A DNA stretch of 64,000 nt from Willaertia magna (Eukaryota > Heterolobosea > Eutetramitea > Acrasida > Naegleriidae): assembly GCA_902984215.1 (NCBI GenBank), contig CADWAF010004782.1, forward strand, positions 1 through 64,000. The letters run 5' to 3'. Numbering within the stretch: the first letter of the stretch is position 1; each line of letters starts with the position of its first letter. This document shows, piece by piece, positions 1-10,100 of this stretch. Position numbers and translations under genes: made by a program. Below the pieces are notes generated by a model, which saw nothing but the letters and a program-made list of their open reading frames with translations, was not told the DNA's origin and did no database searches.

Positions 1-660
1 GAATATATTTAAAAAATTTTATTTTTTAAGAGATAATAAATATATTTTAATTGAGTTATTTATTGGGTTAAGTTATTTATTATTAATTAAATATAAAAAA
101 ATTAATTTTAAATTAAAAGTTAATTTATTAAATTTTAAAAATATTACATACTTAAATAAATATAAATTATTAATTTAGAAAATATTAAAAATATTAATTT
201 ATTATAAAATTTTGTAAATAATTAGGTAAATTATTAAAAATTAAATATCTAAATTTATTATTTATTTATTATTTTCATATACTAATAGTATATGTTTTGA
301 ATTTATTAAATATTATAAATTAAGAAAGTTTAAAAATTAATGTTGTAAAAATATTTATTTAGTTTATATATTAAATTTAAATATTTTTATAAAAAAAAGA
401 AAATAATTATTTAATTAATAAGAAATTAATAAAAAAAATTATTTATTTTCTAATTACAAAATAAAATGATTAAGAAAATTATTTTAGATTGTAATAAAGA
501 AGAAATTAAAAATTGTTTATAAATATTAGAAAATATTAATTTGAAAAATTATTTTGTAACAAATTTTATTAATACATTATTTTAAGTAGGTTAATAATAA
601 ATAATTTTTTAATTTATTATAAATTATACAAATATTGATATACATTATTAACAATAAAAA
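1..660. other. extremely AT-rich non-genic edge
   Basis: No gene can be supported here. The stretch is far more AT-rich than the rest of the window, with G and C nearly absent. It holds short open stretches that look vaguely protein-like but are broken by stops, for example an open frame from base 2 to a TAG at 176-178, and an ATG at 466 whose frame stops at 520-522 and again at 583-585. A perfect inverted repeat with 8-bp arms (CATATACT / AGTATATG, 3-nt spacer) lies at 276-294. It could be decayed coding DNA, a nuclear copy of mitochondrial DNA, or plain low-complexity spacer. Confidence 0.5.
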
Positions 661-744
661 ATGTATTGTAAAAAATAAATGAAGTTTTTAATTATAGAAA
701 ACTTTATTTTGCTTATACTTTTTGACAAGGTAAAACAAAAAAAA

Positions 745-1449
745 ATGTCTGGTCTCACTAAACTGCGTTTATTAGGTGGAAGATGTACCGCACCTTCACT
801 AAATCTTTTTAAAACAGTAATCGGAACAAAAATTAATAATAACACTATTCACATCAACACCATTATTAAATGTTATCATTCTTCTCTCTTTTCATCAAAC
901 AATAATAAAACTCCAGAACAACTAACACAAGAACAACAAGATAAAGAAGTATTAGAAAAAATACCAAAAATTAGACCAGCCCCTTTCGAAAAAGTTTATA
1001 CCGAAACTAAATTACGTTTATTTCCAAACATAAAAGAAAATGAACCATTAAATAAAGAACAAGAAGAACATTTATTAGAAATGTTAAAAAGAAAAGTCTT
1101 AATGCATTGTCGTAATAGAGGACGCGTTGAAACTGAATTGTTCTTAGGTGGTTTTGCAAGAGATCATTTACATAATATGAATCTAGAGAAGATTGAACAA
1201 TTTTATGAAATTTTATGTGAACATGATAGTGATTTATACATTTGGTTAGTTGGACAAGAAGAATTACCTGATGATTTAAAGTCTAGTGAAATGATGAAAG
1301 AGATTATGGATTATGTAAATTCTAAGAAGGTTATTAAGTATTATGAAACGGATGCACAATTACATAAAAAAAATAGTAAAGATAAGAAAGGTACTTTTAA
1401 TGAGGAGTATGATAATACGGATACTTCTGACAAGATGTATAAATTATAA
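745..1449 (+). CDS. SDHAF2: succinate dehydrogenase assembly factor 2 (SDHAF2/Sdh5-like)
   Basis: A 234-residue protein. The C-terminal half matches the Sdh5/SdhE family: a helical domain with the signature RGRVETELFLGGFA at about residues 121-134, followed by a second helix and the WLVGQEELPDD segment. The family helps attach FAD covalently to the flavoprotein subunit SdhA of mitochondrial complex II. The N-terminus (MSGLTKLRLLGGR onward) is basic and hydroxylated, as expected of a mitochondrial presequence. I chose the ATG at 745, which follows a run of nine A, over the in-frame ATG at 679 because that context recurs at start codons in this window. The last 40 residues are charged and not part of the family domain. 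Confidence 0.85.
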   Translation: MSGLTKLRLLGGRCTAPSLNLFKTVIGTKINNNTIHINTIIKCYHSSLFSSNNNKTPEQLTQEQQDKEVLEKIPKIRPAPFEKVYTETKLRLFPNIKENEPLNKEQEEHLLEMLKRKVLMHCRNRGRVETELFLGGFARDHLHNMNLEKIEQFYEILCEHDSDLYIWLVGQEELPDDLKSSEMMKEIMDYVNSKKVIKYYETDAQLHKKNSKDKKGTFNEEYDNTDTSDKMYKL

Positions 1450-1550
1450 AATGTTTAAATAACGTGTTGTTGTAAAGGATAATTTTGTAAAGTATAAAAT
1501 AATATTTTTATAATTATATAATACAAATTTTACAAAAGAAAAGATCTATC

Positions 1551-2184
1551 TTATTGATTTAATAATAAATCATTACCATTCATATCCATTTCATCTTCTT
1601 GACCCATTTGTAATTGATTTTTCATTAAGGCTTCATAATTTCTTTTCGCTTTTATTAAAACAATAAATTTTGGAATGGTTAAGAAGAAGGTAAAACTCCA
1701 AAATATCCATTGACAAATAATAAAGAAATGAACATCTTCCATCTCTTTCTTACTACTAACCTTACATGTTCCTTCTCCAATAGATGTTACTGTTATAAGA
1801 AAGGCTAAACGTACAACAAAGGCTATGGTAGATAAAAATGTAATGAAAAGGCTTTGAGAAATTTTTTGTTTCTTCTCTTCTTCCGTTACTGAAACTTTAA
1901 AGCCAATGAGTAGGGATAAACCTTCTCCTAAGGTGATTACTCCAACAGTGAAGATTAGAAAGAAGACGGTATTGTAAGGACAACCAGTTTTATCTACTAT
2001 ACTCAAGAAGTTTAGAGAACTGAAAAATGTTCCGAAACTTGAAAGTAGGGAGAAGATGGTAAAAACTAAGTCACAAGCACAAAGTATTTGAAAACTTTAT
2101 GAATTTTTAATGAATTGGCATTCTGATTTTTAAAACTTACGCGAAGAGAAATGGTTTGTTTTGTTCGAGGCTTGTGATTGGCAT
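1551..2184 (-). CDS. four-transmembrane protein of unknown function (2 exons)
   Basis: Two exons: 2184-2141 and 2094-1551, with a 46-nt intron (GTAAGT...AAAG). The first exon supplies the ATG and 14 codons (MPITSLEQNKPFLF); the downstream frame has no usable ATG of its own, so this splice decides the start. The protein has four hydrophobic segments: AFQILCACDLVFTIFSLL, NTVFFLIFTVGVITLGEG, LFITFLSTIAFVVRLAFL and FFIICQWIFWSFTFFL. It ends in an acidic tail (EDEMDMNGNDLLLNQ). Two cysteines in the loops could form disulfides. I do not recognise the family; a tetraspan membrane protein is all that can be said. It is read divergently from the ubiquitin-containing gene at 2492. Confidence 0.75.
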
Positions 2185-2491
2185 TTTTTTATTGTAAAGG
2201 AGTTTGGTTTGACATTTGAAAAAAAATGATTAAAATTTCTTAAAAGGAACAACTATCAAAACCTGGGTAGTGATTTAATTAACAATTATTAAATGCAATG
2301 TTTTAAAAACACATTGATTTTTTCTTTATTATTTTTTATTTAGGAAATTAACAAAACATTCAAAGCTGTTCTTGAATTATCTTGGAGTAAGGTAACCTAA
2401 AGAAGTTGTAAACTTTGAACAAATTTAAAGTTGAACTTGTTCTCTGATCTTTAAAACAAACAAAAAAAATAATCAACTAATTCGAAAAACA
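2185..2491. other. intergenic region between divergent genes
   Basis: About 300 bases separating the divergent starts at 2184 and 2492. It must hold both promoters. I see AT-rich sequence, an ATTGTAAAGG element at 2191-2200 close to the minus-strand start, and a T-rich tract followed by TTTATTTAG near 2335-2343 that could be a 5'-UTR acceptor site. No small gene or RNA is recognisable. Confidence 0.4.
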
Positions 2492-3760
2492 ATGATCGAA
2501 AAACAATCCCTTCCAGTTACAGTAGAACAACGTCAATACTACAGTAATTCCAGCCAAATTTCAATTGGTGAACACACAAAAATTAGATTCCACAGAACTT
2601 TAAGAATTCCTAATGATGGCAAGACACACCTTTTACCACCAAGTTTAGGTACATTCCCTATAAAAAAAGTAACAGATTACAAAGATAAAGTTCCAAAACA
2701 TTGGTTACAACAAGGCGGTGTATTTATCCCAATGTATCAAAGAGAAGCAATGTGGATAGAATTCCAACATGGTAGTTCAATGAACGGTAAAGAAAGAAAG
2801 TATTATAAAGAAGATTATTTAAATGACCCAATGCCTAGAGCAATGCAAGTATTTGCAGGTATGATTAATTGTGTAAGTGGTGAAGAATATAAAGAAAAGG
2901 ATTTAAAGAATAAACCTTCATTACAAAACTATTTTACAATCCCTGAACAACCATGGTTAGATGGGATTTCAAATGGTGATGGTACAATTAGACAATTTAT
3001 TTCAATGCCATTAGGTAAGGGTGTTACAGTTGAAGAACAAGTGACGGGTAAAGATAATTTTGGTGGATTACAAATTGTAGTTTATGAAGGTAAACAAGAT
3101 GTTTGGAATAAGTTTATTGATAACTTACCAGAAAAACCTTATTCTAATGGCTTTCCATCCCCATGTAATGATACAGATGCAACTTTAGAAGTAAGAACAT
3201 TAACTGGTAAAAGTGTTAAGATTCCATGTTGTTTAAATGAATTAGTTGGAACATTTAAGTATAGAATTCAAGATAAGGAAGGTATTCCACCAGATCAACA
3301 ACGTTTAATTTTTGCTGGTAAACAATTAGAAGATGGATTTCCTTTATCTTACTATTATATTAATGATGGTTGTTCATTACATTTAGTTTTAAGACTCAGA
3401 GGAGGGGGAGATCCATTAGATTCACAACGTCAACAAGAACAAGGTTTAGCTGTTGGTGGAAGAATGAAACAAAAGATTTATGAAGATCCTTATGGTTTAT
3501 CTTTCTTTGATACAAATATCTCTGGCAGGGTATTTGTTCATATTGTAAATAGTGAAATGTGGAAGGAAATAACTGGTGAACCTTGTCCAACTACTCCAAT
3601 TTCTGTTGAAACTTATAATATGTATAATTTTCCATGGTATGATGTTTATGATGAAAATGTTCCAACAGTTGGGGAAAGTAAAGTCTTAACAAATGTTGCC
3701 TCGTTGGAAGATGAAGACAATGTATTTGATGGAGATTGGACTGTGACAAATAAAAAATAA
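2492..3760 (+). CDS. conserved protein with a ubiquitin domain embedded in its middle
   Basis: A 422-residue single-exon protein. Residues about 231-306 are a clear ubiquitin domain: [20 protein letters not shown] is identical to ubiquitin, and the domain ends LVLRLRGGG. Relative to ubiquitin, K11, K27, K33 and K48 are kept; K6 and K29 are Arg, and K63 is lost. The flanks look like two halves of one conserved protein of unknown function that I recall, unverified, from bacteria and fungi: [25 protein letters not shown] and [19 protein letters not shown] on the left; [27 protein letters not shown] and FPWYDVYDE on the right. The RGG is followed directly by DPLDSQ, so cleavage by a deubiquitinase would split the protein, but whether this happens is unknown. 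ATG context AAAAACA fits the local start pattern. Confidence 0.8.
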   Translation: MIEKQSLPVTVEQRQYYSNSSQISIGEHTKIRFHRTLRIPNDGKTHLLPPSLGTFPIKKVTDYKDKVPKHWLQQGGVFIPMYQREAMWIEFQHGSSMNGKERKYYKEDYLNDPMPRAMQVFAGMINCVSGEEYKEKDLKNKPSLQNYFTIPEQPWLDGISNGDGTIRQFISMPLGKGVTVEEQVTGKDNFGGLQIVVYEGKQDVWNKFIDNLPEKPYSNGFPSPCNDTDATLEVRTLTGKSVKIPCCLNELVGTFKYRIQDKEGIPPDQQRLIFAGKQLEDGFPLSYYYINDGCSLHLVLRLRGGGDPLDSQRQQEQGLAVGGRMKQKIYEDPYGLSFFDTNISGRVFVHIVNSEMWKEITGEPCPTTPISVETYNMYNFPWYDVYDENVPTVGESKVLTNVASLEDEDNVFDGDWTVTNKK

Positions 3761-3968
3761 TTTATATGATAGATTATTGGAACATTAAGTCTTAATAAAT
3801 CAGTCATACTTAATAAATTATTAAAATTGTTGCAAAATATTTTAATTTAAAACAAAGCCAATATCAATAAGGGAAACTGTTTTTTGGAAATGTTATTGAC
3901 TCGAAAAATAATCATTGATATTTAAGTTCAGTTTTTATTATTTACAATAAACTATAATTTATATCCTG

Positions 3969-5015
3969 TTATTTACCATTTGACATTACACTTTTAATCA
4001 TACTATCAGTAAGCATTGTAAAAGTAGTATTCATTACAAAACTAAATACAGCTCCTCTATAAAATCCTTTCATTCCCTCCTTCACATAAATACTCTTCAC
4101 TAACTCTTTCATTCCAACAATCTTTTTATCACATTCATCACTATTATTCTTAATGTCACTACTGTCATTTACCACAATCAATCTTCTTCTAATAACTTGT
4201 AATGGATAAGAAGTTAAAAACGAAATGAACTGAATTCCATTTTTAATAATGGTTCTAAAAGAATCGCTTTTCAATAAATCATCTGAAATATAAGGAAGAA
4301 TAATTGGTAAAACTAAACGATTCATTGTTTGATAAGTACAATGATAAATTAAAATATTTAAAATATAAGAACCAATAATTGATTTATATAATTGAGCATA
4401 ATTCTTTTCCTTTAAAATTTCCATTAATGAAACAATCATTCCTTTATTCTTCTTGTCATTGTTTTCATCCTTCTTGTCACTAACATTATTGTCAACTGTG
4501 GAAAAGTTGACATTATTAAATTCATTTAATTTAGAAATATTACGAACTTGTAAAATTTCTAAAGGAGCAACAATTGAATAACAAATAAATCTGTTTAATG
4601 AATAAGAAAATAAAAAACTAAATATTTCATTACAATTTAATTTACTAATTAATAATGAGTGTAATGATTTTGTAAATGGTAATAATAAAGTACCAATTAA
4701 ATGATTGACACTTTCTTTTACAAAAGAAATACCACTTCCAGTCCATAATTTTAATAATTTACTTTTAATTATAGTTGTTAATCTTTCAAATGTTAATTGT
4801 TTAGTATCTAAATTGTTTGGTTCTTGTTGTTGTTGGGATCTAGTTTGTAAATGAATGGTAATTACTGTAATTGGTTGTTTTAAAACGGAAAGCACTCCAT
4901 GAGCAGTGGAATTAAAAAGTAAAAATAATGAATCAGCCAATAATCTTTCTTTTAAATCGAGTGTATTATCATTGTTGCTTGTAATTGTCGTTGTGGTTGA
5001 GGTTGGTTGATTCAT
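3969..5015 (-). CDS. divergent mitochondrial carrier (SLC25-like) protein
   Basis: A 348-residue protein with three weakly repeated membrane units. The third is clearest: SYPLQVIRRRLIV is a variant of the carrier signature PX[DE]XX[RK], followed after a soluble loop by IYVKEGMKGFYRGAVFSFVM, the typical second half of a carrier repeat. APLEILQVRNIS in the middle and KQPITVITIHLQTRSQ near the N-terminus are the equivalents in repeats 2 and 1. Low-complexity Asn/Asp/Lys inserts sit in the matrix loops. Carriers move metabolites across the inner mitochondrial membrane; the acidic residue of the signature is Gln, Glu or absent in these repeats, so the substrate cannot be guessed. Single exon. Confidence 0.65.
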   Translation of the reverse strand: MNQPTSTTTTITSNNDNTLDLKERLLADSLFLLFNSTAHGVLSVLKQPITVITIHLQTRSQQQQEPNNLDTKQLTFERLTTIIKSKLLKLWTGSGISFVKESVNHLIGTLLLPFTKSLHSLLISKLNCNEIFSFLFSYSLNRFICYSIVAPLEILQVRNISKLNEFNNVNFSTVDNNVSDKKDENNDKKNKGMIVSLMEILKEKNYAQLYKSIIGSYILNILIYHCTYQTMNRLVLPIILPYISDDLLKSDSFRTIIKNGIQFISFLTSYPLQVIRRRLIVVNDSSDIKNNSDECDKKIVGMKELVKSIYVKEGMKGFYRGAVFSFVMNTTFTMLTDSMIKSVMSNGK

Positions 5016-5508
5016 TTTGATTGTTTTGGTTTCAAATTGTTTTTTTTTGATTTTTTGAAATTTGCTTTAAAAAGGATATTTTACACGTTATGTTTGTTAC
5101 AAAAAAAATTTAGATTGACTTGTATGTTACAATGGTAAGTTATGATGGTTGGTATCAAAATTAGTGGTATTAAAAAAAGGTTAGTGGTTTTTTTGAGTGT
5201 AACAACAATGACTGGATTACAATCAGTTCCTATTATTATTAATAAACAAACTTTTGATATTCTATAATTTTCCAATAAATAAAAATTAAATTATAATAAC
5301 AATAAAAATCAAGAAAAATTTAAAAAGGATACAGCAATTTAAAAAATTAAATAATTATTCATAAAAATTACAAAAAACAAGTAACGATTTGTTTTTTAAA
5401 TACAATAAATCAAAGAAACAACTTTGGCTTAAAACCCATTTTCATATGGCCACATAAAAATAGTCTCGGCCAAAATTAAAATGATCAAAAAACCTTAAGA
5501 AAAAAAAT
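5016..5508. other. promoter region between divergent carrier and PGK genes
   Basis: Roughly 490 bases with no supportable gene. AT-rich, with short homopolymer tracts. The 100 bases before the PGK start contain CATATGGCCACATAAAAATAG and a CTCGGCC block, the only GC-containing patch, which may carry binding sites. The A-run immediately before the ATG at 5509 matches the start context of other genes here. Confidence 0.35.
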
Positions 5509-6729
5509 ATGAACAAGAAGAGCATCCAAGACGTTGATTTTCAAGGAAAAAGAGTATTGGTCAGAGTAGATTATAACGTTCCATTAAAGAATGGTGTTGT
5601 ACAAGATAACACTAGAATAAAGGAAACTATCCCAACTTTAAAGTATTTACTTGAACATGGTGCAAGTCAAGTTGTTTTAATGAGTCACTTAGGTAGACCT
5701 GATGGTAAAGTAGTTCCTGAATACTCTTTAGAACCAGCAGCAAAAGAACTTGGAAAACTTTTAGGTAAACCTGTCAGATTTGCAAAGGATTGTGTTGGTC
5801 CAGATTCTGAAAAGGCTTGCCTTGAAGAGAAAGCACAAATTGTTTTATTAGAAAACTTAAGATTCCATCCAGAAGAAGAGGTTCTTAAGGGAACAAGTGA
5901 AGAACAAGTTGAAAAATTTAGAGCACAATTAGCAAAATATGGTGATATTTATGTTAATGATGCTTTTGGTACTGCTCATCGTCCACACAGTTCAATGGTT
6001 GGATTGAAGAGATTAGGATGTTGTGTTTCTGGATTTTTATTAAAGAAAGAAATTGATTACTTCCGTAAAGCTTTAGTTGAACCACAAAAACCTTATGTTG
6101 CAATTTTAGGTGGTGCTAAAGTTAAAGATAAGATTAAACTTATTGAAAATATGTTAGATAAAGTTGATGAAATGATTATTGTAGGTGGTATGGCTTTCAC
6201 CTTCAAAAAGACTGTATTTGGTGTTAAAATTGGTAAATCATTATTTGATGAAGAAGGATCAAAGATTGTTAATAATTTAATTGAAAAAGCAAAAAAGAAT
6301 GGTGTTAAATTACATTTCCCAGTTGATTATGTTTGTGCAAGTGCAATTAAAGAAGATGTTGAAACTAAAGTTTACACTGATGAAGAAGGAATTCCAGATG
6401 ATTTAATGGGATTAGATATTGGTCCAAAATCAATTGAAATTTTCACTAAAGTAATTGAAAACGCAAAAACTTTAGTATGGAATGGTCCAGCAGGTGTTTT
6501 CGAAATTAAACAATTTGCAAAAGGTTCTGTTGGTTTATTAGATGCTGTCACAAAAGCAACTGAACAAAACGGATTAGTATCAATTATTGGAGGTGGTGAC
6601 ACTGTAAGCTTAGTTGTAAATAATAATGCACAAAATAAGGTTTCTCATGTTAGTACTGGTGGCGGTGCTTCATTAGAATTACTAGAAGGTAGGAAATTAC
6701 CTGGTGTAGAAGCATTAGATGATAAATAA
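5509..6729 (+). CDS. PGK: phosphoglycerate kinase
   Basis: A full-length 406-residue PGK, the usual size. It transfers phosphate from 1,3-bisphosphoglycerate to ADP in glycolysis. The N-terminal substrate domain shows RVDYNVPL, SHLGRPDG (about residues 59-66), LLENLRFHPEEE and NDAFGTAHRPHSS; the nucleotide domain shows GGAKVKDK, GPAGVFE (about 326) and the glycine-rich GGGDTVSL (about 361). No N-terminal extension is present, so a cytosolic form is likely; there is no obvious glycosomal tail. Single exon, with a codon usage somewhat richer in preferred codons than neighbours. The stop lies only 70 bases before the COA6 start on the same strand. Confidence 0.97.
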   Translation: MNKKSIQDVDFQGKRVLVRVDYNVPLKNGVVQDNTRIKETIPTLKYLLEHGASQVVLMSHLGRPDGKVVPEYSLEPAAKELGKLLGKPVRFAKDCVGPDSEKACLEEKAQIVLLENLRFHPEEEVLKGTSEEQVEKFRAQLAKYGDIYVNDAFGTAHRPHSSMVGLKRLGCCVSGFLLKKEIDYFRKALVEPQKPYVAILGGAKVKDKIKLIENMLDKVDEMIIVGGMAFTFKKTVFGVKIGKSLFDEEGSKIVNNLIEKAKKNGVKLHFPVDYVCASAIKEDVETKVYTDEEGIPDDLMGLDIGPKSIEIFTKVIENAKTLVWNGPAGVFEIKQFAKGSVGLLDAVTKATEQNGLVSIIGGGDTVSLVVNNNAQNKVSHVSTGGGASLELLEGRKLPGVEALDDK

Positions 6730-6799
6730 ATAATTGCTTTGTGTTTTGATAAGTATACTTTGTAACCAATTAATTGACTATTAACATTCCGATAAAAAA

Positions 6800-7132
6800 A
6801 TGAAAAAGGAAGAAAGAGATGCCTGTTGGAAAGCAAAAGACGAATTATTTGCTTGTCTTGAAAAATCGAATGAAGATTTAGGTCAATGTGAGATGGAACA
6901 CAGGAAATTAAAAGAACTATGTCCAAAATCTTGGGTTAAAAGATTTATTGGTAAAAGAAAGTTTGATAGAGAGAAGGAAAATATAATTAAAGAATGGGGT
7001 GACCAACAAGCAAGAGAAAATTTAGAAAAAGTAAGAAATTATAGGAAAATGAAAAAAGAACAAGAAAAACAAGAAGATGAATTTGATATTAAAACTGCTA
7101 CAAAAAGTAGTAATAAAGAAAATAATGAATAA
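6800..7132 (+). CDS. COA6: cytochrome c oxidase assembly factor 6 (COA6-like)
   Basis: A 110-residue protein with a CX9C-CX10C twin-cysteine pattern (CWKAKDELFAC and CEMEHRKLKELC) followed by PKSWVKRFIGKRKFD. This spacing and the SWVxxF tail are diagnostic of COA6, an intermembrane-space protein that helps deliver copper to the CuA site of cytochrome oxidase. Such proteins are normally imported by the MIA40 route, and no presequence is seen. The last 50 residues are a charged Lys/Glu extension. The start follows an A-run. The gene sits 70 bases after PGK and only 26 bases before the next same-strand gene. Confidence 0.85.
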   Translation: MKKEERDACWKAKDELFACLEKSNEDLGQCEMEHRKLKELCPKSWVKRFIGKRKFDREKENIIKEWGDQQARENLEKVRNYRKMKKEQEKQEDEFDIKTATKSSNKENNE

Positions 7133-7150
7133 ATCCCGAGATTATTAAAA

Positions 7151-7162
7151 ATGAAAAAATGA
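7151..7162 (+). promoter_or_regulatory. three-codon uORF overlapping the next start (ATGA)
   Basis: In the 26-base gap after COA6 an ATG at 7151 opens a mini-ORF (ATG AAA AAA TGA) whose stop overlaps the main ATG at 7159 by sharing ATGA. It could allow termination-reinitiation or dampen initiation. It lies so close to the COA6 stop that the transcript start must be within or before COA6, unless the leader is nearly absent. Confidence 0.4.
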
Positions 7163-10100
7163 GTGAACTAACATCATTACCTAAAACTGGGTTTTCGAAG
7201 CGCCCATCTACATCCCCCATTGCACTGGAAGATTCAGCCTCAAACTATACATTTAATTTAAATAAGAAAGGAGGGAAGAAGAAAAGTAATTTATTTATGG
7301 GAGATGATTTTTCAGGCTTTTCTAAGGCTAAATCTAGTTTAGACTTTGAGGAGGATATTAATGAAAGCGAAGAAGATAAGGAAGATATTGATGTCTTTAG
7401 TTCCAAGCGACCGTCCACCTCTGATAGTAAGCCTAAATCTTCTTTAACAAAAGTAGATGTAGATATTTTCTCAAAGAAAAGTAATTCAAATACAAATACC
7501 GATTCCTCTGGAATATCGGACATGGACGATGATTTCAGTGAAATGCTTGGTCTAGGAAAATCCTCAAAATCAAACCGTAACAAGAAAAGTGAAAGTAAAT
7601 CCAACACTGAAACGGAGGAAGATGACTTTGGCTATTCTTTTGATACTGCAAGAAATAGAAGGGCAACTGGTAAGCCTAGGAATACAACAATTAAAGAAGA
7701 TGAAAAGAAGAAAAAGAATAAGCGACCTCCTTCTTCTGGCTCAAATAAAAGTGGCTCAGTAACTTTTGATTTTGAAGAAGATAGACTTTTAGTGGAACAA
7801 GAAGAAGAACTTAATAGAATCAAAAAAGAGAAAGAAGAACAAGAAAAAAAAGCTAAAGAGGAAAAGGAAAAAAAGGAAAAAGAAGAGAGAGAAAGAAAAG
7901 AAAGAGAAGAACGCGAATTGAAAGAGAAAGAAGAAAAAGAAAGGCAAGAAAAGGAAAGAAGAGAAAAAGAGGAAAGAGAAAGGAAAGAAAGGGAGGAAAA
8001 AGAAAGAAAGGAGCGTGAACAACGAGAAAGAGAAGAAAGAGAGGCTAAAGAAAAAAGAGAGAGAGAAGAAAGGGAACGAAAGGAAAGAGAAGAAAAAGAA
8101 AGAAAGGAAAAAGAAAGAAAAGAAAAAGAAGAACGAGAAAGAAAGGATCGAGAACAAAGAGAAAAAATAGAAAGAGAAGAACGTGAGCGAAAAGAGAGAG
8201 AGGCCAGAGAAAAAAGAGAGCGTGAGGCAAAGGAAAAACGTGAGCGCGAAGAAAGGGAGAGACAAGCAGTATTAAGAAAGGAACAAGAAAAGAAATTACA
8301 ATATTTTGAAGAAGTTGAAGATAATTTCCATGACGACATAGTCGAAGAAAGTGACATGGAACAGTTTACTGATTTTGAGGTTGCTAATGAACCAAACGAA
8401 CCAGTAGAAGAGGATGTTTCTGATTACTTTGACGAATTTGCTCAAGATTACACCTCTGATTTTCATTCTGAAGCAGAGTTTAATATTAAACCACCAAGTA
8501 ATGTAACTGTAAAACCTACTCAAAAAGTAGAGACGAAACCAGTTCAAAATCAACCCATTAAGCCAAATTTAGAGGTAATCAATTCTAATATATCTGTTTC
8601 CAATCCCTCACCAAATACAATAATGCCAAACCAAATTATTCAAAAAGGATTAGAAAAAGAGGATTTAGAGAAAATAGTAAACATAATTAAAAAAGAATTT
8701 AGTGAAGAAAGGGTGAAACTAATGACCGAAATCGAAGAATACCAAAAAACGATTCAAAAACTGGAGGTTCAACTAAAGGAACAAATAGAAAGAGAACATT
8801 CTAGAGAGCTAAAAGAAAAAGAATTAATAAGTGAAATGAGCCAACAACATGAAGAAGTAATACATAGAATGAAGATAAATTTCGACCAAGAGAAACAAGC
8901 AACAATTAACAATGTTAAACTAGAAAGTGAATCTATTATTCAAAAATCATTACTGGAAATAGAGCGCCTTAAAGAAGAAATAAAACAAAAAGACTCAAGG
9001 ATAAGAGAAGAAATGGAAGAATCAAATAAAAAAGTGCAAAGAGAGAAAGAAAAAACTGAAGATATAATACAAGGTGAAATTGAATCTTACAGAAAACTTG
9101 TAGATATTGAAAAAGAGCAACTATCTAAGATACATGAAATGGAAATTCAATCACTTATACAAAGACAAAAAGAAGCGTTAGCAGAGCAAAAAAGGATGTT
9201 TCAAGACGAATTAGAATTAAAAGTAAAGACTTTACAAGTACAAAATGAAATGAGTGATTTGATTAAGAAAGTTGATGTTACTGCCCACATAGCCGAATCT
9301 ATGCATCACCGTCTTTACGAAGAACAAGTCAAAATTTTTAAGCAAAAGGAAGATGCCTTTATTAACAGAGAGAATATCTTAATGGAAAACGAAAAACAAA
9401 TTACGAAACAAAAAGAGGACTTAATAAGGGAAAGAAATAGAATACAGTCACTTTATGTAGAAATAGAAACAAGTATTCAAAAAATACAAAAAAACTACGA
9501 AGAAGAACGAATGCAAGCACTTAGAAAAGAAAAAGAGATAGAAGAAAAGAGAAAACAAGTTGACCAAGATTATGAACACCGTATGAAAGAAATATACAAG
9601 CTTAGAGAACAACTTGATCAAGAAAGAAGTAATTTCATTTCTGAAAAACAACAATTTCTTCTTGAAACCCATGAAGAAAGGCTTAAAATCTCTAGGCTGC
9701 AAAAAGAAGCATTAGCAGAGAAAGAAGCAGGCAGAACAGAACACTTGTCTAAAATGAAGGAATTATTTGAAAAGGAAGCATTTCTAAATGCTGAGAAGAA
9801 AAAGGTAGAAGAAGAAAAGCAATTGAATCAAGAAAGAAAAGTACTGTTGGAAAGAGAAAGGAAGGATTTAGATGAATCTAGACAAATAATATCTAGAGAA
9901 AAAGATACACTTTTACAACAACAAGAATTATTATCACAAAAGATGACACAGCTCCAAGAAGATAGCATGAATGTGCATCAACAATATCAAGACGCCTTAA
10001 AAGAAAAAAGTGAATCTGAGAGGTTAAGAAATGAAGCTGATAGTCTCCATAAGAATGCTCTTGGGGAGAAACGTGGGTTAAAACAACTTGAAAAACAATT

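Noticed and set aside
5081..5275. 64-codon minus-strand frame between the carrier and PGK genes
   Set aside because: Random hydrophobic composition in an AT-rich promoter region, with no homology or start context.
7632..8357. Long Ser/Phe/Leu-rich antisense frames opposite the charged helix
   Set aside because: They are the reverse complement of the purine tract; composition is fully explained by it and no start or domain fits.
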